This document shows positions 34,901 through 49,900 of a DNA stretch of 64,000 bases, piece by piece; positions within the stretch are counted from its first letter, which is position 1, and the number at the start of each line of letters is the position of its first letter. The stretch lies in assembly GCA_016165875.1 (NCBI GenBank), contig JABBOT010000007.1:16581441-16645440 (forward strand), read 5' to 3'. The notes beneath the pieces are model-generated. The model made no database searches. It worked only from the letters and a program-made list of their open reading frames with translations, and was not told where the DNA came from. This DNA comes from Acanthopleura granulata. Taxonomy: Eukaryota > Mollusca > Polyplacophora > Chitonida > Chitonidae. The position numbers and the translations under genes were made by a program.

Positions 34901-37900
34901 CAGGGAACCTGTGTGGACCCCTAAAACTACATAAATATGGAAATATCATGGAAAATTATACATGTTTTTTTTCCTGTTTCTAACATGCACAAAAGGCATT
35001 ATGGCCATATTAAAGAAATTTGATTGGTTTCAAATTTTCAGTCTTTTTGAATCCCCCAAAACAAAGACTTAACCTAAGTCCCACCAACAAGAGATGTTTA
35101 CACAGCTGTACACCAGAAGGTGCAAGAAAGTAATATAGACCAAATTACTAACCTTATTTACTTGTACACACATGCAGATGTGAGATACCAGCCCAAACAA
35201 ACAACATACCAGACAACAGCTGGGATATCAGCTAAAAGAAATAACATACCACACAACTGAGACATCAGAACAAAGGTATGCCATATCAGACAACAACTGG
35301 GCCATCTATCAAAAGGAAAAGTCTACCAGACAACAACTGGGATATCAGCCACTATCTCTCTTAATACATTATCCAACTTCAAAATTTTTAGTTAATAATA
35401 TAGGGGTGATATTTCAATGGTTTAAGCATTAGAATCTGATGTTAGTGAAAGGTAATTTGGTGTTGTACCTGAATTATAGGGTAATGACCATAAAATGAAC
35501 ACTTGTCTCCTCAGCCTTTGTCTACACCAAGGGCACCTGCTCTACAATGTTCTTGATGTTACCTCTAAAGAGCAAAAAGATGCTGTTTCCCAGCAGAATG
35601 AAAATAAAAAAAGGTTCTGAGAGACAGAGAAAAAGAGTGGGCCAGCCTAATGGCATGTTGTAAACCATGCTGGGTTTCCTACCAAACTGGGAACACGATT
35701 AATGATTAATTTAACCGTAGTCTTGCAATTCATTATGGAAGCAGTAGCAATGCCCTGTATACCTAAACTTTCCAATGCTTAATTACTTCATGTGAGCTCT
35801 GCCAACAAACAATGTCTGATAGGTCTTAACCAAGAAAATCACATTCTCAAGTTAGCTTCTTTCCGACATTCCTTAAATACAGTGTTTAACTTAGGAATCA
35901 AAGAAATATGCCCAAACTGACACAATGGCAACAGACCAATGTAAATTACCAAGTATAACATAAAACAACTGTGATAATTGGTGTCTGAATTAGGTGCATG
36001 TAGGTGGACAAGTAACCTGCTATAAGAAAAGATAATGTGGTTTTTCCCTTAGTTGGAAATTAAGAGAAATGTGTTGGGACTGACAAGAAGGTCAAAGAAT
36101 CCAAAGTAAATATAAAACAAAGTACTGTGATAAACAGTATCTGATGAAAGCAGCTATATTTAGTAGAAAGCAGAATAGACACCCAAACGCATTCCTCTTG
36201 TCATTGTTTTATAAAGCCAGTTGGAGGTGACATTTTTCATTTGTGTGGGAAGGTATGATATTTCCAGCAGCTGACGTCAAAGGCTGCTTTAAATCATTCA
36301 AAATAATAGGGTAATTTGATCCCCCTCATGACCTCGTCCAATCGGGGAAAACCGTCAAGTTAACAAAGCACAGCTGACTGATGACGGGTGAGACGAGGCT
36401 AAATGTAGTGGCTACGAAGTTTGGCATGCCATCAAAGAGTTTCCCGCACAAAGCGTTCATTATGGCAGCTAGCTGGTCAGATATTAGTTGGGATGTGCTC
36501 AGAGGTGCTGATGTCAATACATCTAGTTTCGAGGCTATGTTATGCAATATGGGAGGGGGGATGTGAGGTGGGAGGATGGAGGGAGGGAGCTTATAGTTCA
36601 TTATGTTTAGCATTCTCGATCCCTCCATCAAATGGTGAGTTGTATTATGTAATTCTCTGAAGTACACGCCAGAAAAAAACATCATCAATAATTTGAAACC
36701 TAATGCAATGATAATTCTCAGCCTTTAGACTTCTTTACACTTCATGTGGACATTATTCTCAGCCTTTTGACTTCTTTACACTTCAAGTGGATATTATTCT
36801 CAGCCTTTAGACTTCTTTACACTTCATGTGGATATTATGCTCAGCCTTTTGATTTCTTTTCATTTCATGTGGATATTATACTCAGCCTTTTGACTTCTTT
36901 ACACTTCAAGTGGATATTATTCTCAGACTTTTGACTTCTTTACACTTCAAGTGGATATTATTCTCAGCCTTTAGACTTCTTTACACTTCATGCGGATATT
37001 ATTCTCAGCCTTTAGACTTCTTTACACTTCATGTGGACATTATTCTCAGCCTTTAGACTTCTTTACACTTCATGTGGACATTATTCTCAGACTTTTGACT
37101 TCTTTTTATTTCATGTGGATATTATTCTCAGCCTTTAGACTTCTTTACACTTCATGTGGATATTATGCTCAGCCTTTTGATTTCTTTTCATTTCATGTGG
37201 ATATTATTCTCAGCCTTTTGACTTCTTTACACTTCAAGTGGATATTATTCTCAGACTTTTGACTTCTTTACACCTGTGGATACGACCATCTTGAGAGCAA
37301 AATGATATAGCACTTCACTTGACTAATACATAGTGGTGTATATAAAGTGAGCGTGTAGTTTTTACTTTTTGTAAGAAAATATTTATTTATTTAACGTTTT
37401 ATCCTGTACTCCAGAATATCTCACTTACAAGAAGACAGCCAGCATTAAGGTGGGAGGCAACCGGGCAGAATCCTATGGCCATTCAATTTACAATGTACAA
37501 TGTACAACCTACTAGACAGCATTCAGTAACATAAGAATACAAGCATATATCCCATGCATGTACACAGGATGTGTACACACTTTGATTTCCCTACCACGCG
37601 CCGCTTTAGCCAGGTCAGGCTGGCCAGGCTGAACCCCTCAGTATAATTATGACAGATTGGCCGAGTCATGGGCAGCTTCGTGATCAATATGGGGAGAAAA
37701 GTCAGCCGCTGCACCAGTAAGACGTGTTCATGGCTTGGCTTAGCGCACAGATCACGCTCTGCACAGCTCTTTGTAAGTCCCTGGTCGATCATTAATACCC
37801 AAACATGCCAGATGATAAAGATCTGACCAATGTATGATAAAGTGAAAACAAAATCTGATTCATTAACTACATTAAGGGTTAACTGCAACGTCTTCAAATT

Positions 37901-40900
37901 TCACAATAAAATGTTGTTGACAGTCTTGTGTTAGTGTAGAAGATTTTTAGAGTTTTCTTTGTGAAAACAATCCATCCAGTATCTTTAATATAAACCTTTA
38001 TACATGTTCAATGCAAATGTTGTGTGAAAAACATACACTGTTTTTCTTTCTTTGTTTTGATAGCATCATGACCCCATTGGTGGTATTGGTCAATCATGGC
38101 TACAAAATTGTACAAGATTTTTCCTTGATGTCATTAAGATCACATGAATGAAGTTTGACGTCACAAAAATCTAAGCAGAACAAGCCACGCCACACTGCGC
38201 AATTTATACACTGTCCAGAATCATATGGTATATTTCTGGCCAAAATTGTAAGCTACAAATTGCTTACACGTAAATGAAATACCCGGAAATGTAACACGAT
38301 CACGATAGCACAATCAGATAGGGCTGTACAAGTATATCTGATCTGATGACTGTCAGTGTCAGATCCAAAACCAGTGCAGTTCACCTTTAATGTATCCCCA
38401 TTCATATGCTGCATGATTACAGTAGTTCACCTTTAATGTATCCCCACTCACATGCTGCAGGTTTACAGTAGTTCACCTTTAATGTGCCCCCACTCACATG
38501 CTGCAGGTTTACATTAGTTCACCTTTACTGTGTCCCCACTCAAATGCTGCAGGTTTACAGTAGTTCACCTTTAACGTGCTCCCACTCACATGCTGCAGGT
38601 TTACAGTAGTTCACCTTTAATGTGTCCCCACCCACATCTAGCAGGTTTACAGTAGTTCACCTTTAATGTATCCCCATTCACATGCTGCAGGTTTACAGTA
38701 GTTCACCTTTAATGTATCCCCATTCATATGTTGCATGTTTACATTAGCTCATCTTTAATGTATCCACATTCATATGAAGCATGTTTACATTAGTGCCGTG
38801 TTCAGCCAGATAAAATGGCTGTGCTTTTGTTTCCTCTGTTTGGAATGAATCCTGGTCATAAATGTGGAATGGACAATTTCTCTATAAACTCTCTAAAAAA
38901 AAATCTATTTCTATGCGGTTTTTAAAGTTAAAATGTTTTCGTTTTTAAGCTTGCTTTAAAAGACTTCTGTCTGTCACTTTTTCATTTTGGACATTTTTTC
39001 AATACTCGTATCGAAAGCTATAACTGTTTCTTAGTTCTAATATATTCTTGCTGAATTAAATTCAACCCTAATCAGTCGATCATTCATTCATTCATTTGTA
39101 CAGTTTCACTTATAACAGTTTGTCATATAAGATGCTATCTCAGACAAAATGCTGATTTGCGTTTGTAGGTGTCACCCTCTCACTATATTACTACATATCA
39201 TAAGTGCAGATGTGTACATGGATATTTGTAGACTTATCACTGCCTGATGATTCCACTGATGCCTCACAATGTGACCTTTATACCCTGTGGAAAATAGAGC
39301 TGTCCTGATGTAGTGGTTGCTTGATTGATGGAAACACATGTATATTATGACAGAATTTCAGTGAAAATGCAGCTGTTTTAAGACAAGAAGGCAATAATGT
39401 AATTGCAAAAATATAAAAAAAAAAACACTCCTAAAAAGCAAAGCACAAGGTCCATTAGTACCAAAAGGGAGAACATGGGTTTGGCATTTACGGCGGAAGA
39501 CAGAGAACACAGGCTTACAGTGTAACACTATATCCTTTTTCATTAAGAGCCTATTTCCACGAAGCAAAGCCACACATTACCGACCATTCCACCGCCCTCT
39601 ACATCTAGGACCTGGTCACATGACCTGGCTATAGTGGTGACAACGACACGGTACAAAACGAGACAGGATGGATATTTCTGGGAGTGTCGGCAGGATAAAC
39701 ATAGCCACAGGGTACCCATATAGATCGGGGACTGGACAACATAGAGCGAGAGGCAGAGGAATAAAGTCAATCGCAGCGTCAGGAAAGTCAGGGGGAGAAG
39801 AGCTAGCCCTTAGCTCGGCAGGAGGAAACGTCTGGTCTGCAAGTCAGTACAGAGGCAGCCAGGGTCATGCCAACCATCAGACAATCTTCCAATTACAACC
39901 ACACAACTACACCATACAGCCAATCACAACCAGGCAGCTTCACAAGTCTTATAAGGGACCATCACCAAATCTCAATAATCCTGCTCGAAGTGCAACACTC
40001 CACACTTTTCTGCACGTTGTCTATACCAGGTTGAAGACAAAAGCTTTGGCAGCTTCGGGCTAAACTACCATGGCTTCACAAACTGTCTTCACCATTAATG
40101 CCGTTTCAGCAAGTCAGTCTTCCCAAGAAGCTGAATGAATATCCCTACATGTATATGTAATTAATCTAATGCTGTTTATTAGTGAAAAACATCATCTACC
40201 CTTTGTCTTCTAATAGGCTGTTAAAGCTGTTAGCAGTGCTAAAAGGAAAAATTACCTTTGTCTCTCACTTTATTTGGAAAAGTAAAAATATGGATGTCTC
40301 ATTCATTAGACAGATTTACCAGGTGAGAAAAGAGAAACTGTGTATTCTTGTTACAATTACAGGTATATTAGTTAAAAAAAAGCAGACCAGATGTCCCAAA
40401 AATTAGAGGAAACAGAGTACGGCTGTGTTTAAAATGTCATCTGGAACTGATGACAACTGGACCAAACGCCATGAACACAAAACACACACTCTCTCCATGC
40501 ATCACCCATCCAAAGCACATCGTATGTCATATATTTTACAAGATATGATCTGGACCATATTGAGAGAAAATCCACTGAACACTGCAGTCTCAGTTCATTA
40601 CATAAGGATACACGCAATGTGCTGAAGAGCATCTCCAGAGGAGAAAATGGCCTGTCATCTCCTGCAATGTGGAGTCCTGAGAGTCAGCCAGGACTCAGAC
40701 AAAGAAGCTGTATCTGTTTTTCTTTGATTACCCAATTAAGAAAATGTCCTGTTGCTATTTCGAAGAAGACATAACGAATCAGCTAATAACAGCACAAAAT
40801 GCTGTAATGCTGAACTTGAGATTCTCCCAACTTAACTTTGCATTAAGCCACAAACAGACACCAGGAGAAACACCAGAGGCACAATCAAGGGATACCTATT

Positions 40901-43900
40901 ACAGTATTTACCCCAAGTTTTGGCTGGGTTTGCTCAGTCCAATTCGATGAGAATCAATAGCCGGATTGTTAGTATTGCCTCTCTCGTGTACAACATGTAT
41001 CCAGTCAGCCATTTTCCCTAACTGCTACCAGATCAATAAAAAAAATTAAGGCAAGTTGCCAATGGCGACCACAAAAGAATATTATCAATCACGGTACTAC
41101 GGTTGTCTTGGCTCCTCTATCAAAGCTGGGATATAAATTACAAAACTCAGAAAGCAGCTACAAACTTTTTCCTTCTCCATATATTGTCAGACTAAAAAAG
41201 TGAATGTCAACAACGACAAGTGTATGCGTACGTGTCACTAGACCACGAAACATCAGTGACTACATCTCACTAACAGTCCAAACATGCCCCCATAACACAG
41301 GATATTCACAGCTCACATCTCCATCCCAAGGCCAGTGTCAGCCATTAATAACAATCAACATGAATTAGTGCCAGCAAATTGGCTAATCACTATGGCAACC
41401 CCATCCATTAATTTCTGCATCACTTTTTTCACCCACCTTCAAACGACCTTCATATAACTTCCAACTTTTAGTTAAATGGGGCACACCCTGAATGTCAAAT
41501 TATAACTGATCTGAACTAGAATAAATCTTCTGACACACACTGATACACAAAAAGAGAAATTGGACTGATAGATTGATCGATCGATTGATTGGTGTTTAAT
41601 GCTATACTCAAGAATTTTTCACTTTTATGATGACAGTCAGGTTTATGAATACGGGAGAACAGAATGGAAATTTGAAGCTGTCAACTGCAACAGGAGAAGT
41701 GTTCTTTCCTCAAGTCTGAGTGCTGATTTTTTTTCTAGAAAATAAAATCTTAGCTTGATCACAATTTAATTTCATCATTCCAGGCTACAAAGTTTGTTTT
41801 TTTTTTGGTCTCATTACCTAATGTTTCAGAAAGTGATTAATCAACGCAGATGTTTACACAATGAGTAAAAACTGAGTACTGCTAACAATGAAAAATGCTG
41901 CACATAATTTTGACAAATTCGTCAATTAGTTGGTACACATCACCAAGAATTCTTAAAAACTAAGAACCCCCCTGGGGATACATCTGTTATACACAGAAGC
42001 ACATGCCTTTCCAATCAGCAACACTAGCAATATTAACAACATACCTAACTGATCAGCTAGCTGTTTGCCTCTTTCAGTTGAAACGACACGCTCGTCTTCG
42101 AGATCGCATTTGTTACCAACTAAAACAACCTGGGCGTTATCCCACGAATATGTCTTGATTTGTGTGCACCTGGAATAAGAAGTTTAGAGTAAGGTGGGAG
42201 TTCAGCATGCCCCTGTCGCTGTTGAGTGGGGGGCATCCTGCTCTTAGCCAGGATATATTCGTCGCCAAGGTCACATCAGCCTGACTTCACCTGAAAGAAA
42301 AACACCTGTCCCTCGGGAATTCCACAGCCATCATCCGCAAGAAGCAGAAGCCCTATACCCACCCAGAGGCTCAAGAAGTAGGGGTGTCTTCATCAACTCT
42401 GACCACTATTACATATTGTAATTACCCAGGAAATCAGGCCAGAAGAAAGAAAAATTGGGATATATTTTAAGAAAGAAATGTTTTCAGGTGGAGAATAAGT
42501 AAAGAAAATATGCTTGTAAATTTAGGATGTAAATTTTTTTTTTTCCAAATTTTGAACGAATGATTATCACCTAACACCATGTTAGCAATATTTCAGCCAT
42601 ATTGTAACAAACAAAATTCAGAAGGCTAAATTTTGCGACTGGTAATTTCCAGGCCGCTGAAGACATTCCCGGCATCAAGGCCTCTGGCTCGCGCATTTAC
42701 ACATATGTAGGGAGAACACGCAGGTCTGACTGGGGAGACAGGACACAGCTGCTAAGTGATTGTTGCTGTCGCTGTTGTGTAGCGACCCTCTCCCACAGTC
42801 CTACCTAGCTGCGCGGCCAGCTCCTGTCCTTGCTGGGTGCTGACCACTCTTGATGCCTCAAGGTCACACTTGTTGCCCACCAGCTGGACGCAGGCGTTAC
42901 TCCAGGCATGCGTGTGGATCTGGGTGCTCCTGTTAACATGGGTCATAGAGAAAACAAAGCAGATTTTGGAGGACTACCTGAGTAACCAGGTAGCAAATAG
43001 TGGTCATTAAAAGTTTGCGGATAGTGAGAAAAGAAAAGTTGGAGCTTGGTTCTGTGTGTAAAAGTGAGCATATGGTTAGTTGCATCAGCCATGCATCAAG
43101 ATGGAGTTAGATTATCAAACAAGGAAATAACAGTTTTCTGAAAACCCGGAATTACATGTAGGCAACTAAAAGGCTGTGATAATTCTTTTGAGGAAATATG
43201 CATGTGACGATTAAAACTTTGAGCAGATGTACATTTGACAAATTGAAACCTTGAGCAGATGTACTTTTGACAATTGAAACTTTGAGCAGATGTACTTTTG
43301 ACACTTAAAACTTGGAACACATGTCCACGTGACAATTAAAATGCGGAGGAAAAGTATGTGGAGGACAAGTATACATGAAAATGTTAGCTGGTGCAAATAT
43401 GGCAATGATGATTTGGAGCTCAACATAAGCAGCTTAACAAATGTCAAACTGTGCTTAAGGAAGTTGAAAAACAAACAACATAAAAAATAAGAAAGGTTAT
43501 TAGAACCAGATTTTAGGTATAACTATCATCACTATCAGGAGGAGCCAGAGAAATAATACAGGCTTCAGGGTTCCTGATTATTCCCAGATTCAGCCGAACT
43601 TCTAGAACAAATCTGTTCATCATTAGCAAACCCAAAAAAATCTGACCCCAGGTGCCAAAAAGATACCCTGTTACAAATATGTAAATATAGTGAAAATGAC
43701 TTCAAAACTATATCTATGAATGGAAAATTCCAAGGAAACTGGCTGAAATATCTTGACCGCATTATGTAGCATGCATGTAAACGGACCTGCAAAAATCAGA
43801 GCATACAAAGACTTTAATTTCAGCTTAGGTGAGAGATTAAGATACACACTTTAGCAAGCATCTTACAAAATAACTGGGAATGGGGAGTCAAAATTAATGC

Positions 43901-46900
43901 TTTCAAAATTTAATTTCTACAGGCCGCCATGTACATGTGCAAACTGAATTCAAACTTTGATAGAATGTGCAACTTCTGTTTCCCATATTCTTACTTTTAT
44001 CTTAAGCCAGAAACTGTTTCAAGAAACTGTCCCCTAGGCTATGTTAGTAGTAAACCCCAAAACTCACCAGTCTTGTACTGCGTTAAATGACTCTTCATTT
44101 GTGACGTCGTACATTAGAATGAAGCCCATAGCACCTCGGTAATACGCTGTGGTGATTGTTCTATACCTCTCTTGACCAGCTGTGTCCTGCACAACAAAAA
44201 TGGGGGGGAAAAAACAATGAAAACATCTCAACACAACAAAAATATCTCAAATCATTTATCTGAAAAATAGTATGGAATATCACTGTTATCACTGAATATC
44301 ATCACAATGTTTCCAGCGTCAATCTGGTAACTGGACAGAACAGAATAGCTCTCACGTTACTTAGCCAGTGAGAGGCTGACTTCGTCATTTGTCAATATCA
44401 TATACAACTGCACTTCCAAATCTAGAAGTTTTGAGTCACCATCACAACGTTTCTTTCGGGTGTGTAATTCTGGTAACAGGACAGTTCAAGTTTTGTGCCA
44501 ATGTCACCATGTTTCCTGTGTAATTCTGGTAGCAAAAAAAATTCCAGTTTTATGTCACCATCACAGAGTTTGTTGTGTAATTCTGGTAACATGACAGTTC
44601 AAGTTTTGTGCCAATGTCAAAATGTTTCCTGTGTAATTCTGGTAACAAAAAAGTTCCAGTTTTATGTCATCATCACAATGTTTCCTGTGTACTTCTGGTA
44701 ACAGGACAGTGCCAGTTTTGTGCCATCATCATAATGTCTCCTGTCTCGTCCTGGTAACAGGGATGTCAAAGTTTTCTCATAAAGTGCTGCCTATACATGC
44801 AGGATCATATAAAAAACCAAACCACCGAAGACTTGATTACTGTGAGTACTGACACCTTGGCATAACATCTCACAAATGATTATTTCTTCTATGGCATCGT
44901 TGTTTAATGGAAATTATTATTGAGCCCGCATGGATTTGCGAGGCCAGTTTTGGAAAACAGAAGCAGGACATAATTGCACAAAAATTTGATTATAAAATGG
45001 AGTGGTTTATAATGATTACACTGCTATGCCCTGCTGATATCATTGTTTTAGTCGTTCTCAGCAACTGCACCATATGCCCTACAAGAGGAACAAACTTCTC
45101 ACAGTGACACAAAACAAACATGAAATTTTACACATCATCTAATCCTGGTGTAGATTTCACAAAGATCTCTTTAGCAGGACATCTGTGAAGACCATAATCA
45201 TTGGACCTACACGTATCAACCATTGCTAGACCTCTGTGATTATGGATGCTTAAGGTAAGGCTCCATATTGCTCCCTATTCCTCAGGAGGTATCACTGAGA
45301 CCACAAGAAGCTACACAACACTACGGCTTCCTGTTATTACACATTCACACTTTCATTCGTATCCATCTATTCACAGACTCCCAAGGGACACGAAGATCTC
45401 CAAAAATAACTGCAACGTAGACTCACTCAATGCATGGTGCATGTGACTTGTCACGTCGTACGATTAAGCGGTAAGCAAAGTAACCAGATTACAGTTTAGG
45501 CCATCACACGATAAAACAACTTCAGAAGTCAAATTTCCGAAGGCCAATTTCGGTAATGTAGTACATGGCCTAAAATTTTACCCCAAAAAGGACATTTTTA
45601 GAGGCAAATAACATTGTAAAACAATAAGTTTGATGCAGAAACTTACGTTTTTCAAAGCAGGTCATCGTCCTACATTCTAAACAAACCTCAAAACACCTTT
45701 CTAAAATCAATGGAGCAGCTTAGTCATGGACGACATTTTAGGTCATATGGGTATAATTTTATGAGACTTAATTGGCATAGATGGTGCTGTTTTTTTCCAC
45801 ACAAAATGCAAACAAACTTATTTACTCATATGATTGGTGTATTAACCTTTTAAAAATACTTAGCATCTATGACAAAGGTAAGGTTCATGGGTGAATGTCG
45901 AAATCTAATTTGTAGCATATCCATAAAGGTCTCTCTTCAGCCATGACTTTGTCTGCTGTATTTTGCTTCACAAATCTCTCAATATATATTTCAAATGAAC
46001 TGTAAAAGAACTCTTATGCTATTTACAGAGCACTGCTTCAATCACAACAGGGTTTGTTCCTGGCTGCACAATGAATACCTAAGCTTTCTGGAAAGAAAAA
46101 TTCTATCAGACAACCAGACAAGATTGGCAGAAGTCCTATCCTCATCCCTTCAGGCCTTTGAGGGTCACAAATGAGAATGCAACTCTCTGTATCCCACAAT
46201 GCCTGTAATCACCACCTAAAGCATGGAGTTTGTGAGAAAATTCAACATACAGAAATTCGAAAGCCTGGAAACTGATTACCTGATTAACCTTCTTCTTCTC
46301 GATATATTTTGCTGAGAGTCTGTTAGAACTAGCTTTCACTCAGGAACCTGTAATTTTCATGTTTCTTTTTTTTATTTTTATTTGCCACTGTCGTAAATAT
46401 GTATTTACTACTGCCAGTGTTTATCAACACACAGACAATTTTGTCCCATGAACTACTGTGTTCTCTCTCATCTATTGAACGTTTCCAAAAGTATAAGGTC
46501 TGGCAGACATGAAATGCAGTCTAATAGTTTCTTTGGTTAACAGAACACAATGAAGGTTGATCAGGAAAGATATTTTGAGAACGAGGGCAATGTAGCACTT
46601 AGGAGCACGTGTACGTATAGATGGGGAACGGATACACATCCACGTTTAATAATTCACTGGGAAGCAATGAACTGTGATCAGGCGTGGGAGATGGATTGCG
46701 AGTTTATTACAGGAGGTTTATTTATAATTCTGGCATTCCTGTGAGACTGTGCCTAACAGTGTGGGTGCTCTGCAGTGCACCGCGCTGAGCCGCCATCACG
46801 ATGGGAGCCTGGTGTCTGTATATCCAGTCAGGCAAGGCCACGGACAAGCCCGTCTTTATACCGCTGTTTATTGATTTTACTCTCTCTCCACTCCAGTGTA

Positions 46901-49900
46901 CATAAGGAATTATCAATGGTTCTGCTGGCTTGGCCCATTTTGGCTCTGTTATAGACTGTTTTCAATACTACGCTTAGACGACTGCTGTGAAATCTGTAAG
47001 CCGGAATGCTGATGCACAAGTTTCCATGCATGCATATGTGGCACAGGAGTCTCTAGGAAACCACGCATAAATTATGCCCCAGACAACAGTGGTACCAGGA
47101 AGCTGGGCTCAAGCCTGATTAGATTAACTTCTCTGACCACTTCTGGTCATCAGCTGACTGCATTCACTTCACAACTGGTCAGCGGTATCTGACTACTTGA
47201 CCATGTCTATTTACTGAACAGGCAGCTGGTAACTTGATCACACAATGCAATTCTGCCCCTATGCCAAGGCAGATATACATGTATCATGACAACTTGCCAT
47301 AACACATGCACCCTGATGTTCTACAGGCCTTGACATGTACAATGTTTACACCACACACATTTAATCTGAACTGTCAAGAGATCATGTAGGTGCATGTCCT
47401 ATCAGCAATATGAAGACTTCCCTGGATATGCAGGCAAATATTTGGTTTTGGTCGAAAAATATTAACAGACGAAGTCAAAGATCTACCCACACAGACGTAT
47501 ACCCCAGGGAAGTTGCCATATCATGAATTTATCAACTTGAAGAGCATTTCTCAGAATATGATGAGAAATCATCATGTCTGGTTGTACTTTCTCTGTGTGC
47601 ATGTCTGCTGATCACCATGTCTGGTTGTACTTTCTCTGTGTGCATGTGTGCTGATCACCATGTTTGGTTGTATTTTCTCTGTGTGCATGTGTGCTGATCA
47701 CCATGTTTGGTTACGCTGTATCCGTGTACATGTGTGCTCATCATCAAGTCTGGTTGTACTGTATCCGTGTACATGTGTACTGATCACCATGTGTGGCTGT
47801 GCTGTATCAGTGTACATGTGTGCTCATCATCATGTCTGGCTGTACTCTATTCAGTATGCATGTGTGCTGATCATCATGTTTGGCTGTACTGTATTCAGTA
47901 TGCATGTGTGCTCATCATCATGTCTGGCTGTACTGTATTCAGTATGCATGTGTGCTCATCATCATGTCTGGCTGTACTGTATTCAGTATGCATGTGTGCT
48001 CATCATCATGTCTGGCTGTACTCTATTCAGTATGCATGTGTGCTGATCATCAAGTTTGGCTGTACTGTATTCAGTATGCATGTGTGCTCATCATCATGTC
48101 TGGCTGTACTGTATTCAGTATGCATGTGTGCTGATCATCATGTCTGGCTGTACTGTATTCAGTATGCATGTGTGCTGATCATCATGTCTGGCTGTACTGT
48201 ATTCAGTATGCATGTGTGCTCATCATCATGTCTGGCTGTACTGTACTCAGTATGCATGTGTGCTGATCACCATGTCTGGCTGTGCTGTATTCAGTATGCA
48301 TATGTGCTGATCATCATGTCTGGCTGTGCTGTATCAGTATGCATGTGTCCTGATCATCATGTTTGGCTGTACTGTATCAGTGTACATGTGTGCTGATCAT
48401 CATGTCTGGCTGTACTGTATCAGTCTACATGTGTGCTGATCATCATGTCTGGCTGTACTGTATTCAGTATGCATGTGTGCTCATCATCATGTCTGGCTGT
48501 ACTGTACTCAGTATGCATGTGTGCTGATCATCATGTTTGGCTGTACTGTATTCAGTATGCATGTGTGCTCATCATCATGTCTGGCTGTACTGTACTCAGT
48601 ATGCATGTGTGCTGATCATCATGTCTGGCTGTACTGTATTCAGTATGCATGTGTGCTGATCATCATGTCTGGCTGTACTGTATTCAGTATGCATGTGTGC
48701 TCATCATCATGTCTGGCTGTACTGTACTCAGTATGCATGTGTGCTGATCACCATGTCTGGCTGTGCTGTATTCAGTATGCATATGTGCTGATCATCATGT
48801 CTGGCTGTGCTGTATCAGTATGCATGTGTCCTGATCATCATGTTTGGCTGTACTGTATCAGTGTACATGTGTGCTGATCATCATGTCTGGCTGTACTGTA
48901 TCAGTCTACATGTGTGCTGATCATCATGTCTGGCTGTACTGTATTCAGTATGCATGTGTGCTCATCATCATGTCTGGCTGTACTGTACTCAGTATGCATG
49001 TGTGCTGATCATCATGTCTGGCTGTACTGTATTCAGTATGCATGTGTGCTCATCATCATGTCTGGCTGTACTGTATTCAGTATGCATGTGTGCTGATCAT
49101 CATGTCTGGCTGTACTGTATTCAGTATGCATGTGTGCTCATCATCATGTCTGGCTATACTGTACTCAGTATGCATGTGTGCTGATCATCATGTCTGGCTG
49201 TACTGTATTCAGTATGCATGTGTGCTGATCATCCTTATCATTCTCGGACAGCACCTGTCAGTCAGCATCTAATATAGATGCTTCTTGAACATACAAGTAA
49301 AGAAAGCTTCGGTGTCCGAGCCAGCTGGTGTAGAGCATAGGGACAGCCTGCTTAATAACCGGACTGTCTCGTTATTACAGACCTTGCGTGGGAGGACAGT
49401 GTCAGGAAGTTGCTCAAATTAAGCTAAGTCTCGGATTCAATATGCTGATATCCTCAGCTTCCCTGATCGCTTGAGATGAGATCAGAATAGAAAATGCTGT
49501 CATTAAAAGTGGTTTCATCTTCCAGTCTGATACCACACCGCACAGTCTGTTCACGCAGGGCAGTGTGGGATATCTTACTCAAAAGCACAGTTTCTGCAGG
49601 ATTTCAAAATACCGTTTATAGTGTTAATAAACAGCTGGCTTTCACACCATACATGGCACACTTAAAAACGAAGATATTTATCTAAAAACAAAGCAGAAAA
49701 TGTAGAAAACCCCTATATTGGAAAAAAAAAAAAATACATGGCACCTAAATTGAGAGCAAAGCCGTAAGAACTTAATTTATGCTGTCAAAGTGAACTGATT
49801 CGGATCTTGACTATACTGGAGAATTACCTACGCTGATGAATGTACGGATTGGTGACGTACATGTCCATCCACATGTACTGGAAACGGATACTCATACATG

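Noticed and set aside
36326..36688. Minus-strand frame of 120 codons, proline-rich in the middle
   Set aside because: No splice context, no family pattern, and it lies inside a Rab3 intron. Chance is the simpler explanation.
36746..37262. Long repetitive open frames on the plus strand
   Set aside because: They are produced by the 42-bp minisatellite whose length is a multiple of three. No start context or conserved protein is evident.
37523..37897. Minus-strand frame of 124 codons
   Set aside because: No similarity to any domain I know and no supporting splice sites with Rab3.
39668..40063. Plus-strand frame of 131 codons
   Set aside because: Antisense in a Rab3 intron, low-complexity composition and no recognisable domain.
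47648..49272. Frames of up to 229 codons rich in Cys, His and Val
   Set aside because: The 44-bp repeat cycles through all three frames and gives the same peptide in each. It is intronic to Rab3 and shows the pattern of repeat artefacts.
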